Assembly: GCF_937616625.2 (NCBI RefSeq)
Contig: NC_065576.1
Span: 37,350,628 to 37,414,627 of the forward strand
Direction of reading: 5' to 3'
Length of the DNA stretch: 64,000 nt
Source of the DNA: Mercurialis annua
Lineage: Eukaryota > Streptophyta > Magnoliopsida > Malpighiales > Euphorbiaceae
The first letter of the stretch is position 1. Every line of letters begins with the position of its first letter. Shown here one piece after another: positions 1-11,258 of the stretch. Below the pieces are notes generated by a model. The model searched no databases and had not been told where the DNA came from. It saw only the letters and a list, made by a program, of their open reading frames with translations. Both the position numbers and the translations under genes were made by a program.

Positions 1-234
1 CAACATTCATATGCTATTGCCTGCTGATAACATGAGGGGATGCAAATAGGAGATAAAGTATCATTCATAGACGTATGAGATGAGAAACCATACCGATCAG
101 GAGGGTTATGAGATATAGAACTTCTTCAAAGAGTAGTTGGTTCACCGGCATTAGGCAAAGCAGGATCTGATGACACGGGAAGATCTATAGGGACCTCAGT
201 TGGGCATATTGGAGGATGTTGCAGGATAGCATCT

Positions 235-2587
235 TCAATAAACATTATCAGGCTGAAATCTTTGAACAGCTTTTGGAGACTTTAGAAAGTCTAGAAGAAT
301 AGAAAGTGAAGGAGGAGATTTTGAAACTGGTGGCAAAGTAGATGAGAAATCTTCGACCTGCTGCGTCTTGAAAAATAACTCATTTTCAAAGAAAATTACA
401 TTCCTAGATATGCGAGTACGACGAGCATGAGGATCGTAACAAAGAAAACCCTTTCGAGTTCTAGCATATCCTAAAAATGCACAGTTGACAGATTGGGCAG
501 CTAGCTTATTTCTTTCATGTGATGGAAGATGAACAAAACACACGCATCCAAAATTATGAAGATCAGTATAATGTGGCGTATTTCTGAATAACCAAAAATA
601 TGGCGACGTGTTACTCAAAATGGAAGAAGGTAGTCTGTTTATTAAATAGACAACAGTAGATAAAGCTTCACACAAAAAACGAGGTGGAACAAAAGAATCG
701 ATTAGAAGAGTGCGGACAATATCAAGAAGGTGGCGGTTCTTCCTTTCACCGACACCATTTTGTTGGGGTGTAAAAGGACAAGAACGTTGTGATATAATCC
801 CATGAATTTGGAGAAAGGATTGAAATTTATTTGACATGTATTCTCCACCAGAATCTGATCTCAAAATTTTGATTTTTGCTGAAAATTGTGTCTCAATGAA
901 AGCATAAAAGATTTTGAACACAGAGAAAACCTCACTTTTGGACCAAAGAAATTAAATCCAAGTAAAGTGATTATAGTCATCAATGAATGTAACAAAATAC
1001 TTGTAATGTTCATGTGAAATAATCGGTGCAATTGCCCAAACATCAGTATGTACAAGTTCAAAGGGTTTATTTGTATGAGTTGTATGTTATGGAAAAGGAA
1101 GAGTTTTGCTTCTACCAAGTTTGCAAGATGCACAATCAATATTAACACCACTAATAGAAGTAGAACTTTTATTTCCAAGTAGACCAGATTTAAGCAATAA
1201 GTGAAGTACATGAGAATTAGGATGACCTAGACGTTTATGCCACACCTGATTATCATTTTGAAAGGCATGATAAGCAACAAACTTCGATGATAATGGAGAG
1301 GGTAGAGAAAGCAACGGAAATAAATGCCCCACTTTAGGTCCCTGAGAAATCATCTTCCCAGACACTCGATCCTGCATAATATAACCAGATTTTGAAAAGT
1401 GAACATGACAATTATCATCGGCCAATTGACCAACTGATATAAGATTAGCGGACAGATTAGGAGACACAAAAATGTTCTTTAAAGGGGCTGAAATATCACC
1501 AACAGCCATAATAGGTAAAGAATTTCCACCAGCTGTATGAATTTTAAGACTTCCTTTATATCTTTGAATATTTGTGAGGGGCAACACATCGTTAGTCATG
1601 TGATTTAAGGCACCAGAATCGAAAAACCATGGTTTAGAAGCATACGATTTGTTACGTGAAATGCCTAGAGCAGAAAATGCAGAAATGATCATTTGCTTGA
1701 CCATTTAAGGAGTTGTAGAAGGCTGACCAGTGCTAGAAGCACTTGGGAGATCAATTGACGCATTATAGGCAGTTTCAGACTTGTTTGGAGGTTGAATTCT
1801 GCAATCTTTGATTATATGCCCGGCTTTCTTATAGTAATTGCAGAATTTTTTGGTACAATTTGTGGTAATGTGCCCAAATTCTTTGCAACTATAGCATTGG
1901 ACATGACTTATATCTCTTCCTCCATTAGACTTCCCTTGAGCAGCGTATGCCATGGGAATTGTAGCTGAATTCTGCACTTTTTGCTCCATGACCGCTTGTG
2001 TGAGGAGTCGTTATTCTTCCCTAAGAAACCAAGACAAATGTCTAATGTAGGCACTGGATTTCTGTTCATCAAATTGGACCTGATTCCTTCGAATTCTCCC
2101 CTTAATTTCATCAAGAATTGGTCTCATTTGCTAGTCTCATGCACAGTTTGCACAGTAGAGAGACCTTCAGAAGGTACATTTAAATACACAATATAGGCAT
2201 ACTCAGTCCAGATATTCACAAAAGAAGAGCAAAAACTCTTGGATTGACATGCTTCCTTGAACAAGAATCCCCAACTCTAACTTTAGCTGGAACCTTGGTG
2301 CCGGGTTGCTTTGGCTGTAAACTTGCTTCAAGTAATTCCACATTCCTCTAGCAGTTTTGTAAGGTTTGAGGTTCAAAAGAAATGATGATTCTGCTGATCC
2401 AAGAATCCAGGACATGATTTGAGCATCCTTCACCTCCCATTTCATGTATTTTTCTTTCTCCTCGGGTGCCAGAGTCGTTCCATCAAGATGACCCTGTAAT
2501 AAAAAGCTGAAACTGAAATTCCCAGGCAGAATAATTCTTGCCAGTGAATTTGATACAAAAATTTTCAAGTCTTTTCTGAAGACATGA
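235..2587 (-). pseudogene. Copia gag-protease-integrase, frameshifted
   Basis: The minus-strand pieces in order are: gag (2203-2568, a UBN2-like domain with the motif MSWILGSAESSFLLNL); nucleocapsid (1705-1989) with one intact zinc knuckle, CYSCKEFGHITTNC, and a second that lost a Cys (CNYYKKAGHIIKDC); and protease plus GAG-pre-integrase (1087-1704) with the aspartic protease triad DSG in FFDSGALNHM and the HKRLGHP zinc-binding motif. The integrase (235-921) carries the catalytic region RSDSGGEY and the QNGVGERKNRHL motif. Gag starts at about 2587 (MSSEKT) but meets a TGA after six codons, and the true gag frame continues only after a shift. The integrase core upstream of 921 lies in another frame (861-1211). 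It is a non-functional copy. Family assignment to Copia is firm, but I do not name the lineage. Confidence 0.85.
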
Positions 2588-2682
2588 CGCAGCTAAGAAA
2601 CAAGAACTAAGAAATCAGATCTGAAAGGAATGCAAACAAGGATTAGAAACTCTAAAACAAACCAAGGATATATTTATGGTAT

Positions 2683-2730
2683 ATAAAATCCCACTAATTT
2701 AGAGACATAAAATCCCACTAATTTAGAGAC
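2683..2730. repeat. 24-bp tandem duplication
   Basis: Two perfect head-to-tail copies of a 24-bp unit beginning ATAAAATCCCACTAATTT sit in the untranslated region upstream of the Copia gag. It looks like a simple slippage or repair duplication. Confidence 0.9.
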
Positions 2731-2890
2731 TAATATAGAAGGATATATTTACAGCAATTTAAGCAAGCTAACTAAGGGAACAAATCACTGCTGATTAAGG
2801 AAGAGAACAAAACAGAGCTGATTAAGCAAATCAGATCAGATTATGGAAATTAGATCTGATTAAGCAAATCAGACCTGATACTATTAACAC

Positions 2891-3857
2891 ATCTTCCCCG
2901 TGAAGTGTATATGATTAGGGTTACTCGTTATGATAATTATTATACGATTTGGTTGACTCGTCAAACTTGATATAATGAGCTCGAGTCAATAAATCAATGT
3001 CAATAAATGAAAGCTCGCGAGGAGCCAATGCCAAAACGATCCACATTGATCGCACCTAAATGGTCCTCGGCAAGAAACAATAACTGGTCAAGAAATAAAA
3101 AATCACATTGAAGGGGTTTATTGTTAATACCACACTACATGAAAAATAGGTTGAGTTTTGAAATCTTTACATTTGACTTGCCACGGGACTGCACTCTGAT
3201 TACCGACATTCCAATGAGTGTAACCAAAAGTATAACAAGTAAAAGCAGATTTAACATTAAATTCATGAGGAATAGAAGCGTATCCCTCAAAAGAAAATTT
3301 AAAGAGTTCATTAAAATCTTCTTTCATCAAAGTATAGAAAACATTTTTCAAATAAAACAATTAGGAGTAAAACAGTGAATTTTTAACACATCGACGCTTT
3401 TGAACATTCAAAGTCGACAAAAATTCCAATAAAAGTGTCCTATCATAAATGTTATTAATATTCAAAAAAATTGACCAATTCAAATTTTTCAACCAATGAT
3501 CAACAATTCTCTAACGCCTAGAGTATTCACTATGTTATCTGAGTAAATCTAGAGCTAGTGATATCATATTTGTCACAAAACGAGAGCTTTATCCTTGAAC
3601 TAACATCGAGAGCATTGGATTCCACTTAGTTGTTGTTTACCGCTTGTTAGGAACCCGTGTATACGACACCGTTGAATTGAATTAAAACAATTACCCAAAA
3701 AGGAGAAGAATTAGGGTTTTGGAGAGCTTTCAAAAAAATTATCAAAATCTATAGAATTGAAACGGTGAAAGATGTTTTTAAGGGATTAGGAACGATTTGA
3801 GTGTTTTAGATTTGAAGGATTTTGTGCTAAAAAGAAATGGAAGGTCTGAGAAGTAAA
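2891..3857. other. No gene recognised
   Basis: AT-rich spacer. A 78-codon minus-strand ORF (3124-3360) and an overlapping 85-codon plus-strand ORF show no motif I recognise. Bases near 3553-3568 resemble a mutated tRNA-Met primer site (GAGCTAGTGATATCA), so part of the stretch may be old retrotransposon debris. Confidence 0.4.
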
Positions 3858-5553
3858 TGTCACGACCCAAAATCGCATGTCGTGACCAGCTCTAGGAAAT
3901 GGGAGTGTTGGCTCCAAAACTCGTAGCGAGCATAAACGAATCATCCAAACAACATACATCAACATAATATAATCAATACTATTATAAAAAAAAATATAAC
4001 CAATACTCGAAGGCAACTGAGACTTCAACAACATGCACACTAATAATAATAATCCATCCAATGCTCGGCATCAATCTGAGACTCCAAATCATACCATATA
4101 TAATCATGAGTAGCCTCCTTGTCCAAACAAGGAAAATATATCAAAATACATACGACCATAACTTCAGACATACCCAAATGAAAACAAAATCCTAACATAG
4201 TTAATACAACTATAATACTAATAATAACTAATGGGGTCTAGAGTTTTATAATTGTTTAACCATACAAAAGAAAAATATAATTACTCCCGAGAAGTAGGAT
4301 TCAAAAGGGATGCTACGTCCACAAAAGATAAACATGAAAGTGGGAAAAACAACGGGTGAGTGAATTTATAATATTGCAAGTAACCATTAAGTGAAATCAA
4401 AACCATTAAAATCATTTAAAACAATATGTTAACCATTTATGGAAATATATGGAACCCTAAACTACAATCTGAACAACCACAATATACATAATACTAAAAT
4501 AAATTATTTATTTAAAAGGCCTTGATCCCGAGAGTGGAGCTCCACCAAGTTACCACAAACCACACTTAAACCACAAATGGGAGCCCTGAGACCTAGATTC
4601 CACCGAGTTACTTTACCAATACGGTTCCCGACAGCGGAACATCAAACTACCCTAGCCACATATGGATCCAATATCAACCATATACCTTACCTAATCATAA
4701 TCTGGAAAGCATATTCCAATAAGTTCATAACGGTTTAAAAATATTTTGGAAGCATTATATATAAGATAATTGCATAAATAAGAATGTGATTTACTTAATA
4801 AATCAAAAGAAATAATATACACTCACGATACGTGAAATCCTCAAAACTCCACTAGCATTGGTCTGACTGTGACGCTCGAGTGGAAGACGAGTCTAGGATC
4901 AAGACACAAATGAGTATGCATTTTAAATAAACATCCTAACTCTGGAGATTTCAAAACACCACACAACAACTATATAATCCAACATATCAATGTTATAAAC
5001 TCATCCATACTCAACCAATAAACCAATACATATCCAACCAACCAATATCCCTCGGGTTTTAGTTGTGCTCCAAGGTATTAAAATCGATTTCCGCAAAATT
5101 CCCTTTTGAATTCAGATGGTTATAATAAAAATATAAATCCCATAATCTCACAAAAACCAAAATGGTTGAGTTCTCACAACTCCAAGCCCAAACCATCAAT
5201 TTGGGAGATTCGAGTCAATCCCGTAATAACCATGCATCAAACGTAATTATAGTATCATATAAATCCAAAAAATATATTAAAAACATAATCTCATTTATAA
5301 AATTGAGGAGCACAACCTAAACCCAAATTCAAACTAACTATAATATCAACAACACAAGTAATTGAGCTATTACACATGCCAAAGGACTATACACAACGCC
5401 TATTACATGTAGAACACATGGAAATCAACATTAACAACTCAATTAACCAATTTAAACTAAAGAATACATGCCCTAACCATGGGTAACAACCAATTCCAAC
5501 AATTCAACAATGTCCAAATCATATAATCAACATATATCATGGAAAATAAGAAT

Positions 5554-6550
5554 TGGACCTTTGTCCTCTCAAACTCCTTTGTTTTGACTTTGACAATCAA
5601 CTATGAGTGTTCTAATCTTGTATATTAGTGTATAGGACCTCATAGGAACAATCAGAATTCGATTTGGAGCCTTCTAGCGAGAATCGAGTTTTTCAATCTC
5701 AAGCTGTCAAGTAGCATATCGCAGGCGCTACACCTTCTACATCACGGGCGAGATTCATGTGTCGCGGGCGCGACACATCATATCACGGGCGCAACTTTCA
5801 TATCTGATGAAACCCTAGACGACCGTTGGAGGTATCACGGGCGCTACAAAGAGATCACTGGTGCGACTCTTGTGATCGTTGGTTGCCCAACGGATAGACT
5901 TGGGATGCTCTAGTCAGAACTTGCCATGTGTCAAGAGCCGTTGAAGAACTGCTGACCTGGCATGTATCGCGGGCGCGACATGAAGCATCACGGACGCGAC
6001 AGTCACAATTTCAACAAAAGTATTATTGTTTGTTTATGCTTTTGTGATTGATTGCCTTGGGTATAAATATGAACCCATTTGCAATGTTTCAAGGTTAATG
6101 ATTTTCACACCTTGAAACAACAAACACTCAACTTAAATTACATTTGTTTTGTTGTAATTTTAGAGTAAACTTGTAAACTCCTAATCATTGTAGGTTCTTG
6201 ATTAGCCTTAGAAAATCAAGTGTGAGTTAGAGTTTAGCTTTGGAAAAACTCAATCCTTATAAGTTAGAGATTAGCTTTGGAAAATCTCATAGTTGGTGTT
6301 TAGCTATAAAGCACTAAGTTTGGAGTTAGCTTAGAAAACTTCTTGTGAATCTCATTTAGTAGATTTTAAATCTCAAACTTTGTTTGAGTAGTGGAGTAGG
6401 ATCGCTTTGTGATCAGAACCACTCTAAATCTCTTGTGTCAAATCCTCTAAACCCTTATCTCTTTTTAAATTCTTATTTATGCTTTAAAGAATTTTGATCT
6501 TCCGATTCATAACTCATAATCTGGTTTTCCATACCCCAAAGGGTCTTTCA
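5554..6550 (+). mobile_element. Nested Copia-type solo LTR (SIRE/Maximus-like)
   Basis: This block differs from its surroundings. It opens TGGACCTTTG and closes CAAAGGGTCTTTCA, which are inverted-complementary LTR-type ends. It has a TATA-like GGTATAAATATG near 6059, followed by a transcribed-region style sequence. The 5-mer ATAAG follows the right end directly and lies 3 bp outside the left end (5546-5550), so the target duplication is only tentative. The length of about 1 kb fits the SIRE/Maximus lineage of Copia, and a decayed SIRE-like pol lies just downstream at 8.4-10.9 kb, but the link between them is inference. It contains the repeated GC-rich motif listed separately. Confidence 0.55.
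5715..6002. repeat. Interspersed GC-rich motif, consensus ATCRCGGGCGCGAC, about 8 copies
   Basis: Within an otherwise AT-rich LTR, variants of a 14-bp motif recur, such as GTCGCGGGCGCGACAC, ATCACGGGCGCTACA and ATCGCGGGCGCGACAT. They occur near 5717, 5740, 5760, 5783, 5836, 5855, 5964 and 5986. The unit is CpG-rich and its ends are partly palindromic (GTCGCG/CGCGAC). The copies lie upstream of the TATA-like box at about 6059, so an enhancer or protein-binding role in the LTR U3 is possible but unproven. Confidence 0.75.
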
Positions 6551-6821
6551 ATAAGTTAATTAGCATGTGAATTGATCAATAAAACACAAAAACACATGTA
6601 CTCCAATCTCTACACATTTTTCCACTTTACTCAAACCCATATATAAACACATAAATAAACATCAAGAGGTACAATTTGATTACCTCTTGAAGATCTCCAA
6701 GTCTAATCAAGTGGGTTTAAAAAAAAAAGTAAAAAGAATCACTAAAAAGCTTTAAAACTTGAAGATAAAGTTGAACCAACACCCAAATCTCAAAAATCAA
6801 CTTAACTCTTTACGTTAGAAG

Positions 6822-7521
6822 TATGGTTTTATAAAAACAAACCCCACCGCCGATTTGACCGGTCAACTGGCAGCCAGAGTCCAGTCCGGTTTGATTGACT
6901 CCTAAAACAGGATTTGCAGTTTAATCGGTAAAACCGGAAAAACCATAAATAACCGGCAAACTGGAGAACCGGATACTCTTCAAAACCGGTCGGTTTTTCT
7001 CTAGATTAAATTTTTCTTCTTTACTCTTTCAGTAGTTATACGAACATCTTCCATATAGTAAATATGGTAGTACGTTAATTTAGTTAAATAAAAGAATGAA
7101 GAAAATTAAATATATTAGTGAAGAAAAAAAATATATGTCAGCTTAGAAGGAAACTAAATGGAAGGAAGGTGGAAATATGAAAGTGGAAATTTAAAAGTGA
7201 CGGCTGTTGAGAATAAGAGAGTGGAAGAAATGAAAGCTAGGTTCAAAGAAAATTAATGGTTAGGATTTAAGTGGTTCGAATCCAATGGCTATAATTTAGC
7301 CCTAAATCTAAGGAAGATAGAAAGTTGATTTTTAAATTTATATAAAAGTTCGGCTGGTTTCAAACCTTTAACAAATGCTTTATTTTTGATAAATTATTAT
7401 TGTTTTAGTGGGAGTTAAAAACAATCACTTGTGCTCTTTTATTTTTAATCATTTTACTCAATCGGTTCAACTGGCGGTTGACCTCACCGGTTTGACCACC
7501 AGTTTGGTTTTTAGAACACTG
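6822..7521. mobile_element. Non-autonomous hAT-like element, 700 bp
   Basis: The right end reads inward as CAGTGTTCTAAAAACC and the left end as TATGGTTTTATAAAAAC, imperfect inverted repeats followed on both sides by CCGGTT-rich subterminal DNA. Perfect 8-bp target duplications GTTAGAAG flank it (6814-6821 and 7522-7529). An 8-bp duplication and CAGTG-type ends fit the hAT superfamily. No transposase is encoded. It is inserted inside the solo-LTR-like element. Confidence 0.75.
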
Positions 7522-8449
7522 GTTAGAAGTGCTAATCTAAGTGTTTTTAAGTGCTTTAGAGTTTAGCTCACAAGAATATCATAAATTTATATGGGGATGA
7601 TTTGGGGGCTGAGAAATCATTTTTAGGTTTGTGTGTTTGCACTAAAGGAGTAAAAATGCATTTTTATATGATTTCCAACATAAACGATCATCCAAGTGGT
7701 CGTTCACCATGCAAAAATTTCAGAAATTGCAATGGACGATCGTCCAAACTGCCCTACCTTTCGAAACTTGGTTTTTCTTAACTCAAATGAAGGGTTAAAC
7801 ACTCGGAGAAATGTCAAACCTCGAGGAACACTCACCCCACTCTAAATCGCACATCACAAAACCAATTAGATTCGCCACCCGACGAACGATACGCACCAAC
7901 GACACAACACGAAATGCATACAAACGACTTGAATCAAACCAACATCGAATACTCACACAAACACATGGAATACACATATGACACTCATCAAGACACAACC
8001 AATGTACCATATGTGCTAATCTAACATATCACAATCTGAAATCAAGTCGGAGTCACAACAAAAATATGCCGGAAAAGTACGGGGTATTACAATAAAAGAT
8101 AGCAAAGCCAAAAGTTTTGGACGAGTGAGATTGAGGGACGAATGAAATAACATTAGAATCGAAAGATAACATACAGTTGGCAATCTTCAACTTCTCTAGC
8201 TGAAATAGGGAGAAGTCTTTTAAAAATCTGACTATCGTCAGAAGGGAAGTGACTGTCATCACTTTGTTAAAAACTGATAAACTTATATTTTGAAGGGTTT
8301 TAGATAAATAAATGATTTTCTGATGGAATGTTGAGAAATTTTGGATAATTTAATATTATACTCAAGGATAGAAAATTCAAAATAAATGATTGCTTCAATT
8401 TTCAAAAAAAATTAAGTAAAATTTTATCAATCGAATAACTCACATAACT

Positions 8450-10900
8450 CATTTAGTTTAAAAATGAATCTAATGCAAAATGCTCCCATCAAGCATACCA
8501 ATATATCTAATAATAAAATGCATGTGCTCTTCATTTATAAATTTTGTAAAAATAGCAAATTAGTTAGTTGTGTCTACGAATTTAAGCACAACATCATCAT
8601 TTTGCACATGATCCCTAATGAAATGATGATGAATATTAATATACTTATTCCTAGAATGTTAAATAGGGTTCTTTGAAATATTAATAACAGTAGTGTTATT
8701 ACATTCGATGAGAATATGGTCTAGTGATTGACCAAAAGTAGTTAGTAACTAAATCCATAAGACTTGAGCACAACAACAATTGGCTGCTACATATTTGGCC
8801 TCCACAATGGATAAAGTCACAAAAACTTGCTTCAGACTACTGCAAGAGATCAAACTTTAGCCTAAAATTTGGCACGTAGCCGAGGTACTTTTTCAATCTA
8901 GAAGACAACTGACATAGTCTACATCAGGGGTAAGCAAGTAGCTTAAGGTCAACAGTTTTAGGATACTGAATACCTAAATGCAGTGTACTACTCAAATATT
9001 TTGAAAATACATTTTACGGAAATGCAAGTGCGGTTACTTAAGGATATGCATAAAAACAAGGTTCAAAGACAAACACTAAACATAATGTTGGTTCTACTAA
9101 GTAAGATAAAGAAGGGAATTTTACCTTTATACATCTTGATATCGATGCATTTACCCAATTTGTCCTTATCCAATTTAGTAGTGGTGCTCATCGTAGGTTT
9201 TCTACTCTTAGTTCCTTCCAATTCTTCGGCACATTCTTGATGTACTTTGATTGAGTAATGAAAATTGCTTCCTTCCTTCGCTTGATTTGAAGTTCAAGAA
9301 AGAACTTGAGTTCTCTTATGGAAATCATTTTAAATTTTTTAGTGATACACTTAAAGAAATCCTCACAAAGAGTTTCATTAGTAGCACCAAAGATTATATC
9401 ATCGGATTTGAACTAATAAGACATCATCTTGTGTGTTTTGATAGAAAGAGTTGTATCAACTATTTCTTTTACAAAAACATTTTACATGTAAAAATCCATT
9501 AAGTCTCTCATACCAAGCTCTATGAGATTATTTCAAACCATAGAGTGTTTTGTGGAGTTTGAAAACATGATTAGGATTTTTATAATCATCAAAATTCGGC
9601 AGTACTCTAACATATATTCTTCCTTAATAAAATTATTTAAAAATGCACTTTTAACATCCATTTTAAAACATTTAAAATTCATACATGATGCATAAATTAA
9701 CAACGTAGGGGTTGCTTCTAGACGAGCAACCGGAGAAAATGTTTCCTCCCATGCAATGTCTTTCTCTTGGTTGTACCCTTATACAACCAATTGAGTTTTG
9801 TTTTGAGTGATAATACCACTTTTGTCCATTTTATTTCTAAAAACACAGTTTGTTCTAATATTGTTTAATCAATTGGTGGAGGGATTAGTTCCAAAACTTA
9901 ATTTTTCTCAAATTCATTAAGTTCATCTTTTTTAGCAATCACCCATCATTCATCAATTAACCTTTTTAAGCTCTAATTGAGTGAGAAAACTTTAATTATT
10001 TAAAGTGTAGAACGAGTACTTACATTTTTTAATATCTCACCAATAAACAAATTTTTAGGATGACTTTTCTCGAAGACTCGCTCTTTTAGAAGATCATAGT
10101 AGGTTCCTAAAGGTTGAGGAGGAAGAGGTTAGGAACTTTCTATTTTTGTAGCATCTATTTAAGATGGTTAATAAACTACTATCTCAAGAAATAGTTCTTT
10201 ATCATTTATATCATCAAGATCAAGCTCCTTAAAAGTATTTGCAATGTCATTAGCATGCACTTTCTTTTCCGAAAAATTCTTGAAAAATTCATAAAAAAAT
10301 ATGTATAGACTTTTCAACAGCAAGTGTAGACTTATTAAAAACTCTAAAAGATTTTCTAGCAGTGATATAATCGAGAAAGACTCATCCATCATTTGAAATC
10401 AAATTTTCCAAGATTATTTTTGGTATTCAATATGAAGCATTTAAAACCAAATATTCTAAATTAAAAAATCATGTGTTATCTTCCAATCCAAAGTCATAAA
10501 TTTTTTTATTTAAAATACATATTTTGAAAACATAATTTGTAACATTTCACGCGGTGCTAACAACCTAGGTCCAAAGCTATTGAGAAAAATCACTCATCCA
10601 AAGCTATTGAGGAAAATCAAATTCTTTGAACATAATTCAAACTATTTCAACCAAGATGCAGTTTTTTCTCTTTACAACTCCATTTTATTGTGGAGTTATA
10701 GGAGATGAGAAGTGTGAAATACAATAAAACATTTGAAAATTTGAAAATTTCAAACTTGGTTCCACAATCACTTCTAATACTAAAAATACAAATATTGGAA
10801 GTTTTTTTTTTTTTTTTTTTTTGAAACCATTGAAAGTTTTATTTTTATCAACCAAAAAACTAATCCAAATGAATATAGAGTAGTTATCGACAATCGAATT
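8450..10900 (-). pseudogene. Highly decayed Copia (SIRE-like) pol
   Basis: Scattered minus-strand fragments in several frames can be recognised. Near 9620-9900 lies a reverse transcriptase N-terminal region with ETFSPVARLEA and KMDVKSAFLN. Near 8460-8870 lies a Copia RNase H with SIVEAKYVAANCCAQVLW, then NNTTVINISKNP and a DHVQN..VLKFV block. Stops and frameshifts are frequent, so no product is possible. The wording of the RT and RNase H blocks resembles the SIRE/Maximus group. Upstream parts (about 10000-10900, integrase or gag) are too eroded for me to place, and a poly-T run at about 10802-10822 interrupts them. No LTRs were found. Confidence 0.75.
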
Positions 10901-11001
10901 CTTAGCTAGGTTCTTATAATCTTCAACTATAAGGCATAAGCTATAACTGATACAACATTAATATCTGGAGATAATTGTAGACAAAATTGTGCATCCATTT
11001 C

Positions 11002-11150
11002 CACTACAACAAATGATAACAGTAGGGCTAAAGTTATTATCACCTACAAATATAATACATTGGTCAAAAATATTGCTGCAACTGTTACTATTTTATAGAG
11101 ACATTGTATTACTGACCGTAGCGATCTACTCGTTTGCACAACTGGAATAC
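11002..11150 (+). mobile_element. Possible CACTA transposon end fragment
   Basis: The sequence CACTACAACAAATG matches the usual start of plant CACTA (En/Spm) terminal repeats. GTAGCGAT-like subterminal words follow. No matching opposite end or TSD was found, so it may be a relic or chance. Confidence 0.35.
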
Positions 11151-11258
11151 GCATCATCTACCAAAGGAGAATTCAGCTTCAGCTCAGCATTCTTGTTTCC
11201 GCTTTGAGTGCAAAACGACAGCAATAGCATAATTATCTTAATTGTGCATTACCAGCAA

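Larger units (their letters stand above)
1..2890 (-). mobile_element. Ty1/Copia LTR retrotransposon, 5' half, cut by window edge
   Basis: Read on the minus strand, the order is gag, zinc knuckles, protease, GAG-pre-integrase and integrase, which is the Copia arrangement. Reverse transcriptase and RNase H would lie to the left of base 1. Bases 2590-2890 lie upstream of gag and hold no ORF. On the minus strand they begin TGTTAATAG, as an LTR would, but I could not find a clean tRNA-Met primer site or the LTR end, so this stretch may be LTR plus leader or only leader. The coding part is interrupted by frameshifts and the element is dead. It is a different family from the 54-62 kb Copia element, whose LTR and gag sequences do not match it. 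Confidence 0.85.
3858..8091. mobile_element. Long solo-LTR-like element (TGTCACGACC...TATTACA family)
   Basis: The element starts TGTCACGACCCAAAATCGCA and ends GGGGTATTACA. It is flanked by GTAAA (3853-3857) and ATAAA (8092-8096), a 5-bp target duplication with one mismatch. The first 90 bases are related to the element at 55052-58023, which begins TGTCACGACCTG, ends TTATTACA and has a perfect 5-bp duplication. No gag or pol reading frame is present, so it is best read as a solo LTR (or LARD-like element) of a Ty3/gypsy-type retrotransposon. The gypsy assignment is inferred from the terminal sequences only. It holds two younger insertions (5554-6550 and 6822-7521). Without them it is about 2.5 kb, comparable to the 2972-bp relative. 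Confidence 0.65.

Noticed and set aside
7795..8010. 71-codon minus-strand Cys-rich ORF
   Set aside because: It lies inside the solo-LTR-like element near its end and has no recognisable family.
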